From: Limnobaculum zhutongyuii
GTDB lineage: Bacteria > Pseudomonadota > Gammaproteobacteria > Enterobacterales > Enterobacteriaceae
Assembly (NCBI RefSeq): GCF_004295645.1
Contig: NZ_CP034752.1
Span: forward strand, 496,001 to 560,000
Length of the DNA: 64,000 bases
Direction of reading: 5' to 3'
Part shown: in pieces, positions 34,872 to 44,251 of the stretch
Layout of the letters: the number at the start of each line of letters is the position of its first letter
Position numbering within the stretch: position 1 is the first letter of the stretch
Notes under the pieces: generated by a model
The model's input: only the letters and a program-made list of their open reading frames with translations
Database searches by the model: none
What the model was told of the DNA's origin: nothing
Translations under genes and position numbers: made by a program

Positions 34872-37800
34872 AAAAGTACGGAGAGCTCATTCAGTTTGAG
34901 CCCGTCACAACTATTATTAAACTCAAAGAGTCTGCTGAACAGCACAAAGCTCAGCAGTTGGTGGCGTCTTATGTTATCTCAGAAAAGATGGCACTAAAGC
35001 TGGCGGACATCATTATTCCACAGTTGCAGTTTGAAGAATCAGTTGATAACAAATCTCTCTGGGTTGTTGGTAACTACGGCTCAGGTAAATCACATCTGAT
35101 GTCGGTGGTCTCGGCAGTTGCTGAGTTTCCAGAACTTGCAAAATTTATAACTAACGACAAGGTTCGCCACGCTGCGGGTAAAATTGCCGGAAAATTTAAA
35201 GTTATCCGATTTGAAGTTGGTGCTAGCAAAAAAGCCTTTGCTGATATCGTCACAGACAACTTGACGTCCAGCTTGGCGGAGATGGGGATCGATTACCAAT
35301 TTCCCTCAATGGATGAAATTTCATCCAATCATAAGCCCTACTTTGAAGAGATGATGGCGTTATTTCATCAACGTTATCCAGAACAAGGTTTGCTTTTGAT
35401 TTGCGATGAAATCCTCGACTACCTCCGCTCTCGTAATCAGCAGCAACTGCCGTTAGATATGGCGATGATGCGCGTTATGGGAGAAGTGATTGATGGCACA
35501 CGCTTCCGATTTATTTGTGGCGTTCAGGAAGCCATTTTCGACAGCACTCAGCTCGCTTTTGCAACGCAGGAAGTCAAACGCATTCGTGATCGTGCAGAGC
35601 AGGTACCGATCACACGTGACGATATCAAATATGTGGTTGCTGAACGTCTACTCAAAAAAAATGCCCTGCAGTTGCACTGGATCCGTGAATATCTGCAACA
35701 ATTCACGCCTTGTTTTGATCGCATGAATGAACGGCTTGACGAATTTGTTCGGATGTTTCCTGTTCATCCTGACTACATCAATACTTTCGAGCGAGTGCAT
35801 GGCGCAGGCATCGAACAACGCCAGGTATTGCGTAGCCTCTCACGGCAAATGCAAGCTTTAATGGAGCAGCAAGTCCCCTTTAATAAGCCGGGCGTATTTT
35901 CATATGACACCTACTGGGATGAACTCAGAAGTGATCCCAGCGCTAAGACCAACCCTGATGTCGGTCAGGTCATTGATGTCGGTGAAACTCTGTTTACTCG
36001 TATTGACCAAGCCTATCCAACCGCAAACGAAGTAGACTTTGCCAAACGCCTTGTAGCCGGTTTGGCAATCCATCGTTTGACTGTTGGCGATGTTTATAAC
36101 GAGATGGGAGCAACCGCCGCTGAGTTGCGTGATTCACTCTGCCTCTATCTGCCAGGTATCGAGCAGTTGTCTGGCGAAAAGAGTAAAAACCTTGAAACTC
36201 AGATTGTTGCTGTATTGAATAAGATCCGAAAAACCGTCAATGGTCAGTTCTTTTCAAAGAACAAGGCAAACGATCAGTTCTTTTTAGATTTGAAAAAGAC
36301 TGAAGACTTTGATGCTTATATCGAAAACAAGATTCCCTTGCTTACGGATGATAGTCGTAACGGAGCCTATCGTGAAGCTATGCTGCAGATCCTAGAAGAA
36401 ACTGATATGCAGCAACCTAATGTTCAAATGTGGCGGCACGAGCTAAAATGGTTGGATCGCAATGTTAATCGTCCTGGTTGGATGTTCCTTGGTTCACCTA
36501 ATGAGCGAGAAACTGCCAAGCCACCGCTCGACTATTACATGTACTTTATACCGCCCTACAATCCACCTAAGCAGAAAAAAGAGTTCATCCGCAGCGATGA
36601 AGTGCTGTTTATACTGCAAAATGCTGACTCTGATTTTGATCGCAGCCTGAACTACTATGCAGCAGCTATCGATTTGCATGCTTCTGCTACAGGTAACGCC
36701 AAGAATGTCTACAAACTTAAGGCGGATGGTTATCTGAGAGAAATGCAGACTTGGCTAAAAGGCCATTTCAAAGATGCCTACATTGCTCAATACAATGGGC
36801 AAAGCAAGCCGATGATGGACTGGCTCAAAGGGACTTCTGTTCGCAACATTTCTGGACTCGGCGAGAGTCAAATTGGCAGTCTCAAGGATATTTTTGAATC
36901 CGTTGCCAGTCATATCTTGGCTAATCACTTTGTTTCATTAGCACCCGAGTATCCTACTTTTAGTCAGTGGATCACCTATGAAAACATAGAGAGCGCAGCC
37001 AAAGATGCGTTAAGCGTTGTATCTGGTGGCGCTGCGACCAAGAGAGCCAATGCCGTCCTTGACGCACTTGAATTACTGGATGGCGATAAAATTTCTCCGC
37101 TACAATCACACTATGCCCAAGCGGTTTTAGTTGTTTTGCAAAGCAAGCCACAAGGCCAGGTGGTTAACCAGGCAGAACTGTTGGAGGCCATCAATTCACG
37201 ACTCTATTTTAAACCAGAAAGCTTTCGACTAGAACCGGAATGGCTGCTAGTCCTGATCGCCTGTTTGGTTTATAGCGGCGAGCTTGAATTAGTAGTAGTC
37301 GGCCATACCCTGACTGCCAGTGATGCCGTCAAATTCAAATCCATTTCATTTGATGTACTGAAAGACTTTAAACATATCCAATCGCCCAAGGATTTTAATG
37401 TCACCGCATTAAAAGCCCTACTCACTTTGTTGGACATGAATGACGGCTTAGCTACCACGATCCAGCAAGGTGACGAGAGCATCGTACGTGAAATGTTAAA
37501 GCGCACAGAATTGCTGATTAACGAACTAGTCAAGGGGCAGCAGAGTGTCAAAGAACGTTTGCCGTTATGGGGACAATTAGTTCTGGAAGAAAGTGAAGAG
37601 CAAACGCTGTCAACACAACTAGCTGAGCTTAAAAACTTTTTGGAAACAATCCAGCGCTATGACAAACCAGGTAAGCTGAAAAACCTCAAGGTGACGGCTT
37701 CAGAAATTGCCTGTTTCCACCAAATGCTTCACGCATGGCGTAATTTTGTGCAACTCAAGGCGGCAGTTAACGATCTGACCCCATTATGCACTTACCTCAA

Positions 37801-38593
37801 AGAGGCTCAGTTGGTACTGCCAGAGCAGCACATATGGCAAGAACAAGTGAAATTGGCTCGAGATGGGCTAAGACAAGGTTTTGCGGATCCATCATTACGA
37901 TGTGATGAGAACTTCAAAGCAACGCAGATCGCTATTCTGTCTGGGCTAAAAACGGATTATGCGAAGTACTATATTGAACTCTATATTCGGGCTCGTCTCG
38001 ACAGCAGTGAAGAGAAAACTAAATCCAAACTGCTAAGCGACGATCGTCTTGCAGAATTGGATATATTGAGTGGCATCACCTTGCTCCCTGCCCAACAGTT
38101 AGTTGATTGGCGTAAAGAGGTAGCACAATTACAAGCGGCTAAGCCTATTGATCCCAACCAACTGGCGATGAATGCCAATCCGGTAGAATTCAATGCTCGT
38201 CAAGAAAGCAGCAAGGCTCCGGCCAGTGAGCAATTAAAAAATCTGGAACAACGATTAGACAGTTTACAAAGCGATTGGCTTAGTAATCTGAATAGCCTGC
38301 TCGATGATCCGTTTATTAATCTCGGGCTGCTCAAACCCAATCAAACACAGTTAATTCGCGATTTTATTCAGGACGGTCAGCTCCCTGAGTCACTTGATGC
38401 AACCTTTATACAAGCGGTAAACCAAGTACTAGCAGGGTTGGAAGAGTTAAGAATTAACTCGGTCGAACTTATTAATGCCCTGGGAAAAGGCCTTCCCCTG
38501 AGTCGTGACGAAGTAGCTGAGCGCTTTAATCGGCTGCTCGACAAGCTTTGTCAGGGTAAGGACATCAATAAAGTTCGTATCATTATCGATTAA
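34868..38593 (+). CDS. brxC: BREX ATPase BrxC
   Basis: This 1241-residue AAA-type ATPase is the largest and most conserved BREX component besides PglZ. Walker A is GNYGSGKS (residues 68-75) and Walker B is LLLICDEILDYL near residue 180. The rest is a long helical protein rich in Gln and Leu, consistent with family architecture. It is needed for phage exclusion in studied systems, though its exact activity is unsettled. It is coupled to brxF (4-bp overlap) and followed after 48 bp by the methylase gene. The frame is intact over 3.7 kb. Confidence 0.88.
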   Translation: MKKYGELIQFEPVTTIIKLKESAEQHKAQQLVASYVISEKMALKLADIIIPQLQFEESVDNKSLWVVGNYGSGKSHLMSVVSAVAEFPELAKFITNDKVRHAAGKIAGKFKVIRFEVGASKKAFADIVTDNLTSSLAEMGIDYQFPSMDEISSNHKPYFEEMMALFHQRYPEQGLLLICDEILDYLRSRNQQQLPLDMAMMRVMGEVIDGTRFRFICGVQEAIFDSTQLAFATQEVKRIRDRAEQVPITRDDIKYVVAERLLKKNALQLHWIREYLQQFTPCFDRMNERLDEFVRMFPVHPDYINTFERVHGAGIEQRQVLRSLSRQMQALMEQQVPFNKPGVFSYDTYWDELRSDPSAKTNPDVGQVIDVGETLFTRIDQAYPTANEVDFAKRLVAGLAIHRLTVGDVYNEMGATAAELRDSLCLYLPGIEQLSGEKSKNLETQIVAVLNKIRKTVNGQFFSKNKANDQFFLDLKKTEDFDAYIENKIPLLTDDSRNGAYREAMLQILEETDMQQPNVQMWRHELKWLDRNVNRPGWMFLGSPNERETAKPPLDYYMYFIPPYNPPKQKKEFIRSDEVLFILQNADSDFDRSLNYYAAAIDLHASATGNAKNVYKLKADGYLREMQTWLKGHFKDAYIAQYNGQSKPMMDWLKGTSVRNISGLGESQIGSLKDIFESVASHILANHFVSLAPEYPTFSQWITYENIESAAKDALSVVSGGAATKRANAVLDALELLDGDKISPLQSHYAQAVLVVLQSKPQGQVVNQAELLEAINSRLYFKPESFRLEPEWLLVLIACLVYSGELELVVVGHTLTASDAVKFKSISFDVLKDFKHIQSPKDFNVTALKALLTLLDMNDGLATTIQQGDESIVREMLKRTELLINELVKGQQSVKERLPLWGQLVLEESEEQTLSTQLAELKNFLETIQRYDKPGKLKNLKVTASEIACFHQMLHAWRNFVQLKAAVNDLTPLCTYLKEAQLVLPEQHIWQEQVKLARDGLRQGFADPSLRCDENFKATQIAILSGLKTDYAKYYIELYIRARLDSSEEKTKSKLLSDDRLAELDILSGITLLPAQQLVDWRKEVAQLQAAKPIDPNQLAMNANPVEFNARQESSKAPASEQLKNLEQRLDSLQSDWLSNLNSLLDDPFINLGLLKPNQTQLIRDFIQDGQLPESLDATFIQAVNQVLAGLEELRINSVELINALGKGLPLSRDEVAERFNRLLDKLCQGKDINKVRIIID

Positions 38594-38641
38594 TATCGAC
38601 TTGCGGGTAGAACATAGTTCATATCCGCCATAGGAAGCATT

Positions 38642-41446
38642 ATGCAACAAGACAGCTTATTCTCCAACGAGAACTCATTACAGGAACAGAAAGTAGGTCA
38701 AGTGACCTGCTTGGGAAAAACTTTCGATAACGATCAAGTTCGTCGAGAATATTTTTTGGCTTTGCTAGCGGAAAAACTTAAAGACCCAGAATTTCGCAAA
38801 ATAGAAGGATTTCCCATCGGTAGTGATGAGAACATTTTGAACCTAAGTGATCCACCGTTTTACACGGCCTGCCCTAACCCATGGATAGAGGACATTGTTG
38901 CAGAATGGGAATCAAAAAGCCTATTCAGAGAAGAAAAATATCATAGGGAGCCATTTGTCGCAGATGTTAGCGAAGGTAAGCAAGAACCTATTTACAATGC
39001 CCATTCTTATCATACTAAAGTCCCCCATAAAGCAATAATGAGATATTTTCTTCATTACACTGAACCTGGTGATATTGTCCTCGATGGGTTTAGCGGCTCA
39101 GGCATGGCCGGGGTGGCAGCACAGATGTGCGCCAGTCAAGAAGAAATTAGAAAACTAGGCTACATCGTCGATACTCAAGATGGTTCGGTTAGTTCTGACG
39201 GAGTTGTTTTCAGCCATGTTGGCGCTAGAAAATGTATTTTAAATGACCTTTCCCCTTCCGCCAACAATATTGCTTTTGGAAGCAACAGTCCAATTGATGT
39301 CACTCGTTTGCACAAAATTGCAAATAGCATTTTATCTTCGGCCAAGGAGAAGTATTCATGGATGTTCAAGACTAACGATCCTGAAACTGGAAATACTGTC
39401 GATGTCAAATACTATGTATGGAGTGAGGTGCTACAGTGTAGTAGCTGCTCTAACGATGTTGTTTTTTCTGACAATGCACTATCCGAGGATTACTCGAAAG
39501 TTTCTGATAACTTTCAATGTAAACACTGTGGAGTGACTCTCAACAAGAAAGATTTAATACCTGTCTACGAAAAATACATTGACCAATATAGTAAAAAAAT
39601 GCTTGAAAGACCAAAAAGAGTCATGACTCTAGTGTGTTTTTCAAGAAAACGAAGAAATATCATTAAAAAACCTGATGAGCACGATCTAAATATTATCAAT
39701 GAAGTCATGAAGTTAAGTGAGAGCATTTACTTCCCTAGTAATGAAATCCCCGACATGCAAATGATGCGAGTAGGGAGGATGAAACCATCAAAAATTAGTC
39801 AAATCAATCATTTCTATTATGATAAAATAAGAATAATCTTGTCTTATTTATGGCAAGAAGCTAACTCCATTGATGACTTTGGAATAAGAGAAGCCCTATG
39901 TTATTGGCTAGATTCTCATTTCGTAAATTTATCTTTAAGGAATAGGTTTAGGCCGGGAGTTTCGTTTCCTTATAATCCAATGGCGGGGGTTTTTTATGTG
40001 CCAATGATGAGTTCGGAAGCAAATCCTTTTATTGCATATGAAAATAAGCTAGAGAGAATACTAACAGCATTCAATTCTATCGAAAAATGCAAAGATAACT
40101 TTGTGATAAGCTGTGGTTCAGCTAGCAATCTAAAAATACGCAACAATACAATAGATTATATTTTTACAGATCCTCCATTCGGTGAGAATATTTACTATTC
40201 TGATCTAAATTTCTTCATAGAGGCATGGAGAGGTGTTTTCACGAATGTGGAAAAAGAAGCCATTATTGACCGAGTTAAAGGAAAAGACCTAATCACCTAT
40301 ATAAATATAATGTGTGATAGTTTTAAAGAATATTTCAGAGTATTGAAACCGGGGAAATGGATAACAGTGGAATTTTCTAATACACAGTCATCTGTTTGGA
40401 ATGGAATTCAAACTGCATTATCTAATGCTGGCTTTATTGTTGCTGGTGTTTCTATACTAGACAAAATAACTAATACATTCCAAGCCGTCAACACAACAAC
40501 AGCGGTAAAACAAGACCTTGTTATCTCCGCTTATAAACCAAATTCAGATTTTGAACAACGTTTCAAAGCTGAGCTTAATACCCCGGATGGCGTTTGGGAT
40601 TTCATTTTCACACACTTGAATTACTTACCTGTAACAAAGCAGCAAAATGGTACACTAGTTTATATTTCAGAAAGGGATCCGAGGATTCTCTATGATCAAC
40701 TTGTCGCATATTACGTTAGAAGTGGCCACCCTGTGCCAATGTCTAGTATAGAGTTCCAAACGTCTATAGAACAACGGCTTGTTATACAAGATGGAATGGT
40801 ATTTTTACCTGAACAATCCGCAGAATACGCCAGAAAGAAGATTTTGGCAAAAGAACTCATTCAAGCATCTTTATTTGTTAAAGATGAAGCAACAGCTATT
40901 AGTTGGTTAACTCAATTACTTAAGAGAAAACCTTCAGTTTTTTCAGATGTGAACCCACTATTTATGCAGCAACTAGGAGGATGGAGTAAAAATGAGATTG
41001 TTCTGGATCTGCGTGAACTTTTAACACAAAACTTTCTCTGCTATGACGGGCAAGACGAAGTGCCTGATCAAATTCATAGCTATCTATCCAGCAACTGGAA
41101 AGAACTTAGAAACCTGCCGAAAAACGATCCCGCACTAATTGCCAAGGCCAAAGATCGATGGTACCTACCAGATCCAAACAAAGCTAGTGATTTAGAAAGG
41201 CTACGTGAAAAATCGTTGCTAAAAGAGTTTGAAGAGTACAGGGACACCAAGAAAAAACTAAAAGTCTTCCGCATCGAAGCAGTGCGGGCTGGCTTTAAGA
41301 TGTTATGGGAACGGCAGGAGTATCCTGCTTTAATCGCCGTAGCCGATAAATTACCAAACAGCATATTGGAAGAAGACCCAGTGTTATTGATGTATTTCGA
41401 CCAAGCAGTTACCTTGAGTCAAGTCGATACCGATAACGAATGGTGA
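38642..41446 (+). CDS. pglX: BREX DNA methyltransferase PglX (type 3 form)
   Basis: This 934-residue predicted adenine-specific DNA methylase would mark host DNA as self. The SAM motif is LDGFSGSGMAGVAAQM (about residues 147-160) and the catalytic motif is IFTDPPFGENIYYSD (about 507-521). Between them is a zinc-ribbon-like pair of CxxC motifs (CSSCSNDVV near 264 and CKHCGVT near 294). The C-terminal 350 residues are likely the target-recognition and specificity region. Codon use in the middle is more AT-rich than in the flanking brxC and helicase genes, suggesting exchange of the recognition part. It lies 6 bp before the helicase. Confidence 0.85.
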   Translation: MQQDSLFSNENSLQEQKVGQVTCLGKTFDNDQVRREYFLALLAEKLKDPEFRKIEGFPIGSDENILNLSDPPFYTACPNPWIEDIVAEWESKSLFREEKYHREPFVADVSEGKQEPIYNAHSYHTKVPHKAIMRYFLHYTEPGDIVLDGFSGSGMAGVAAQMCASQEEIRKLGYIVDTQDGSVSSDGVVFSHVGARKCILNDLSPSANNIAFGSNSPIDVTRLHKIANSILSSAKEKYSWMFKTNDPETGNTVDVKYYVWSEVLQCSSCSNDVVFSDNALSEDYSKVSDNFQCKHCGVTLNKKDLIPVYEKYIDQYSKKMLERPKRVMTLVCFSRKRRNIIKKPDEHDLNIINEVMKLSESIYFPSNEIPDMQMMRVGRMKPSKISQINHFYYDKIRIILSYLWQEANSIDDFGIREALCYWLDSHFVNLSLRNRFRPGVSFPYNPMAGVFYVPMMSSEANPFIAYENKLERILTAFNSIEKCKDNFVISCGSASNLKIRNNTIDYIFTDPPFGENIYYSDLNFFIEAWRGVFTNVEKEAIIDRVKGKDLITYINIMCDSFKEYFRVLKPGKWITVEFSNTQSSVWNGIQTALSNAGFIVAGVSILDKITNTFQAVNTTTAVKQDLVISAYKPNSDFEQRFKAELNTPDGVWDFIFTHLNYLPVTKQQNGTLVYISERDPRILYDQLVAYYVRSGHPVPMSSIEFQTSIEQRLVIQDGMVFLPEQSAEYARKKILAKELIQASLFVKDEATAISWLTQLLKRKPSVFSDVNPLFMQQLGGWSKNEIVLDLRELLTQNFLCYDGQDEVPDQIHSYLSSNWKELRNLPKNDPALIAKAKDRWYLPDPNKASDLERLREKSLLKEFEEYRDTKKKLKVFRIEAVRAGFKMLWERQEYPALIAVADKLPNSILEEDPVLLMYFDQAVTLSQVDTDNEW

Positions 41447-41452
41447 TAAACG

Positions 41453-44251
41453 ATGTGGCAAGTAGGGGACTGGGCCTGGAGTCAGGCCCATCAACAATAT
41501 GTCAAAGTGATTGAAGCTGCTGGTCTCTGGGGCCAGCAGTTTTATCACATCTGGTTGCAACAACAAGATGTAGTACTCAAGGTATTAGGCTCCGATCTCT
41601 GCAACCAACCAGCACAGACCATCGTGACGGCTGATGCGTTATGCTACTTGGCCACGGCAGCCAAAATTGCCAACGTCCAGCAGGAAGATACCCTACTGGC
41701 ACCAATAGAATCGAATGTCATTCCTTTGCCGCACCAGCTTAAGGCGCTCACTAAGGCGATGAGCAAAAAACAGGTGCGTTATCTGTTTGCGGATGAAGTA
41801 GGCCTGGGCAAAACCATCGAGGCGGGGCTAGTCATGCGTGAATTGAAGTTGCGCGGGCTGGCAAAGCGAATTCTAGTTTGTGCACCGAAAGGGTTGGTTA
41901 GTCAATGGGTAAATGAAATGCAAACTCACTTTAACGAGTCATTCCAATTGATACTGCCCGGTGAACAAAAACCACAGAATGAACATGACAATATCTGGTC
42001 ACGTTATGATCAGGTTGTCTGCCCTGTCGACAGTATCAAGCCAATTGAAAGCCGCAAAGGCTGGTCACAAAAACAACTAAATGAGTACAACAAACTGCGT
42101 TTTGATGACCTGTTAGCCGCAGGTTGGGACCTTATCGTCATTGATGAAGCCCATCGGCTCGGTGGAAGCACCGACCAGGTCGCCCGCTACAAGCTAGGCC
42201 AAGGTTTGGCCGAGGCTGCTCCCTATTTATTGTTGTTATCAGCCACACCACATCAAGGTAAAAGTGATGCTTTCCACCGTTTGATGGCACTGCTCGATGC
42301 CGAAGCCTTTCCAGATGTAAGCTCGGTCTCACAAGAGCGGGTCCAGCCATTTGTGGTGCGTACTGAAAAACGGATCGCCATCGATGGCGAAGGTAAGCCA
42401 CTTTTTTGTCCTCGGCAAACAGAAATGGTTGCCGTTGCCTGGCAAGCCCAGCATGGATTACAGCGTCACCTCTATGAAGAGGTGACTGAGTACATTAAAG
42501 AAGGCTACAACCAGGCGCAAGCCAAACAACAAAATGCCATTGGCTTTTTGATGATACTAATGCAGCGTTTGGTGAGTTCTAGTAGTGCGGCCATCTCACG
42601 AACCCTCGCCCGTCGGCTAAAAGTACTAGAAAATAAGTGGGTAGAAGAAGAACTACCTTTGGCGTTTGCCGATGAGTGGGCGGATCTGGATGGTCAAACC
42701 CAGCTGGACGAATTATTAGCTCAGTGCCAAACATCGTTGGAGAATGAAAAAAATGAAGTGCGTCGCTTGCTAGCGTTATCGGAGCAATGTGTAAGTGCCG
42801 AAAATGATGCCAAAGCCGAAGCCTTGTTCGATTGGCTCTACCGCCTACAGCAAGAAGAGGGAGATCCATACCTGAAGATGCTGGTGTTTACAGAGTTTGT
42901 GCCGACCCAAGAAATGTTGGCGCAGTTCTTTGTTGAACGAGGCATCAGTGTCGTTAGTCTCAACGGCTCAATGGATCTGTCAGAGCGTAAAAAGGTACAA
43001 GCTGCCTTCGCCAGTGATACTCGCATTCTGATTTCAACCGATGCCGGCGGAGAAGGTCTAAACCTTCAGTTCTGCCATGTGATTGTTAATTACGATATGC
43101 CCTGGAATCCGATGCGCATGGAACAACGTATTGGCCGCGTCGATCGTATCGGACAACAGCATATCGTTCGCGCACTGAACTTTGTGCTCGAAGATACCGT
43201 TGAGCACAGAGTTCGCGAAGTGCTCGAAGCGAAGTTACAGATTATCCTCGACGAGTTTGGCGTTGATAAGACCAGCGATGTATTGGATTCCTCTGCTGCT
43301 AATCATCTGTTTGATGAGTTGTTTATCACATCTATCACTGATCCTGCTTTAATGGATCAGGAGTTAGCTAAAGCCCTGGTCACCTTAAGAGACGGTGCAG
43401 TGGACAAGCGGCAACAGGATGCACTGTTTGGTGGCGGAGATCCCTTATCTACTGAGGACTATCGACAAGCCTTGAACCACCCACTACCCTATTGGGTACA
43501 GAGCATGGTCGCTAGTTACTTGCGCTGGCAACGTAGTATGCAGCATACAGCTGATTTTACTGGCGAAAATGATGGCAGCCATACTCTAACTTGGCCAGAT
43601 GGTGCAACATGGAGTGGAATAACCTTTATTGGAAAAATCGCCCAGCAACAGCCAAGTTTCACGCATCTAACGCTCGAAAACCCCAAGATAAAAGGGCTGT
43701 GTAGTCAATTACCTGTCTGGAGTGAAGCACAACCCATCCCCAGTGTTGCTGTTAAGTCACTACCAGCCGGAGCGAATGGTTATTGGGCATTATGGAGTAT
43801 CCGCCTTGTGGCTGGCCATGAGCGACGCTGCCAATATATGCCAGTCTATATCAAGCCCAACGGTCAATATTACGCAACAGCATCCCAAAGAGTCTGGGAT
43901 GCTGTCTGTAGTAAAGAATTTGAGATTTTACCTCAAGACTTAGCAGTCGAGTCTTCTTTACATCAGTCGATCTATGCCCTTATGCATAAGGTGGCACAAG
44001 AGGAAGGAAAAGCTATCTTCGAAAGCATGTTGACAGCCAATCAAACCGATTTAGATAACCAATTTGAAAAAGGTGAATACTCATTTAATGCAAGAAAAAA
44101 AGCAATAGAACGAGTTGGATTACCAGAGGTTCGCCAATTTCGCTTGCGTCAATTAAGTAGTGAATATGCTCTGTGGCTCGAGGATATAGATAAAAAACGC
44201 AGAGTGTTTCCTGACATGGTTTTACACACCATTATTGAAATTAAAGGATGA
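41453..44251 (+). CDS. brxHII: BREX SNF2-type helicase BrxH (type 3, BrxHII)
   Basis: This 932-residue superfamily 2 helicase-like ATPase has motif I ADEVGLGKTIEAGLV near residue 115, DEAH box LIVIDEAHRLGGST near 228, motif III LLSATPHQGK, and in the second RecA lobe STDAGGEGLNLQF (V) and MRMEQRIGRVDRIGQ (VI) near 545. Its placement directly after the methylase and before pglZ defines the type 3 BREX order. It probably translocates on DNA during phage interference. The stop overlaps the pglZ start (ATGA). Confidence 0.87.
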   Translation: MWQVGDWAWSQAHQQYVKVIEAAGLWGQQFYHIWLQQQDVVLKVLGSDLCNQPAQTIVTADALCYLATAAKIANVQQEDTLLAPIESNVIPLPHQLKALTKAMSKKQVRYLFADEVGLGKTIEAGLVMRELKLRGLAKRILVCAPKGLVSQWVNEMQTHFNESFQLILPGEQKPQNEHDNIWSRYDQVVCPVDSIKPIESRKGWSQKQLNEYNKLRFDDLLAAGWDLIVIDEAHRLGGSTDQVARYKLGQGLAEAAPYLLLLSATPHQGKSDAFHRLMALLDAEAFPDVSSVSQERVQPFVVRTEKRIAIDGEGKPLFCPRQTEMVAVAWQAQHGLQRHLYEEVTEYIKEGYNQAQAKQQNAIGFLMILMQRLVSSSSAAISRTLARRLKVLENKWVEEELPLAFADEWADLDGQTQLDELLAQCQTSLENEKNEVRRLLALSEQCVSAENDAKAEALFDWLYRLQQEEGDPYLKMLVFTEFVPTQEMLAQFFVERGISVVSLNGSMDLSERKKVQAAFASDTRILISTDAGGEGLNLQFCHVIVNYDMPWNPMRMEQRIGRVDRIGQQHIVRALNFVLEDTVEHRVREVLEAKLQIILDEFGVDKTSDVLDSSAANHLFDELFITSITDPALMDQELAKALVTLRDGAVDKRQQDALFGGGDPLSTEDYRQALNHPLPYWVQSMVASYLRWQRSMQHTADFTGENDGSHTLTWPDGATWSGITFIGKIAQQQPSFTHLTLENPKIKGLCSQLPVWSEAQPIPSVAVKSLPAGANGYWALWSIRLVAGHERRCQYMPVYIKPNGQYYATASQRVWDAVCSKEFEILPQDLAVESSLHQSIYALMHKVAQEEGKAIFESMLTANQTDLDNQFEKGEYSFNARKKAIERVGLPEVRQFRLRQLSSEYALWLEDIDKKRRVFPDMVLHTIIEIKG

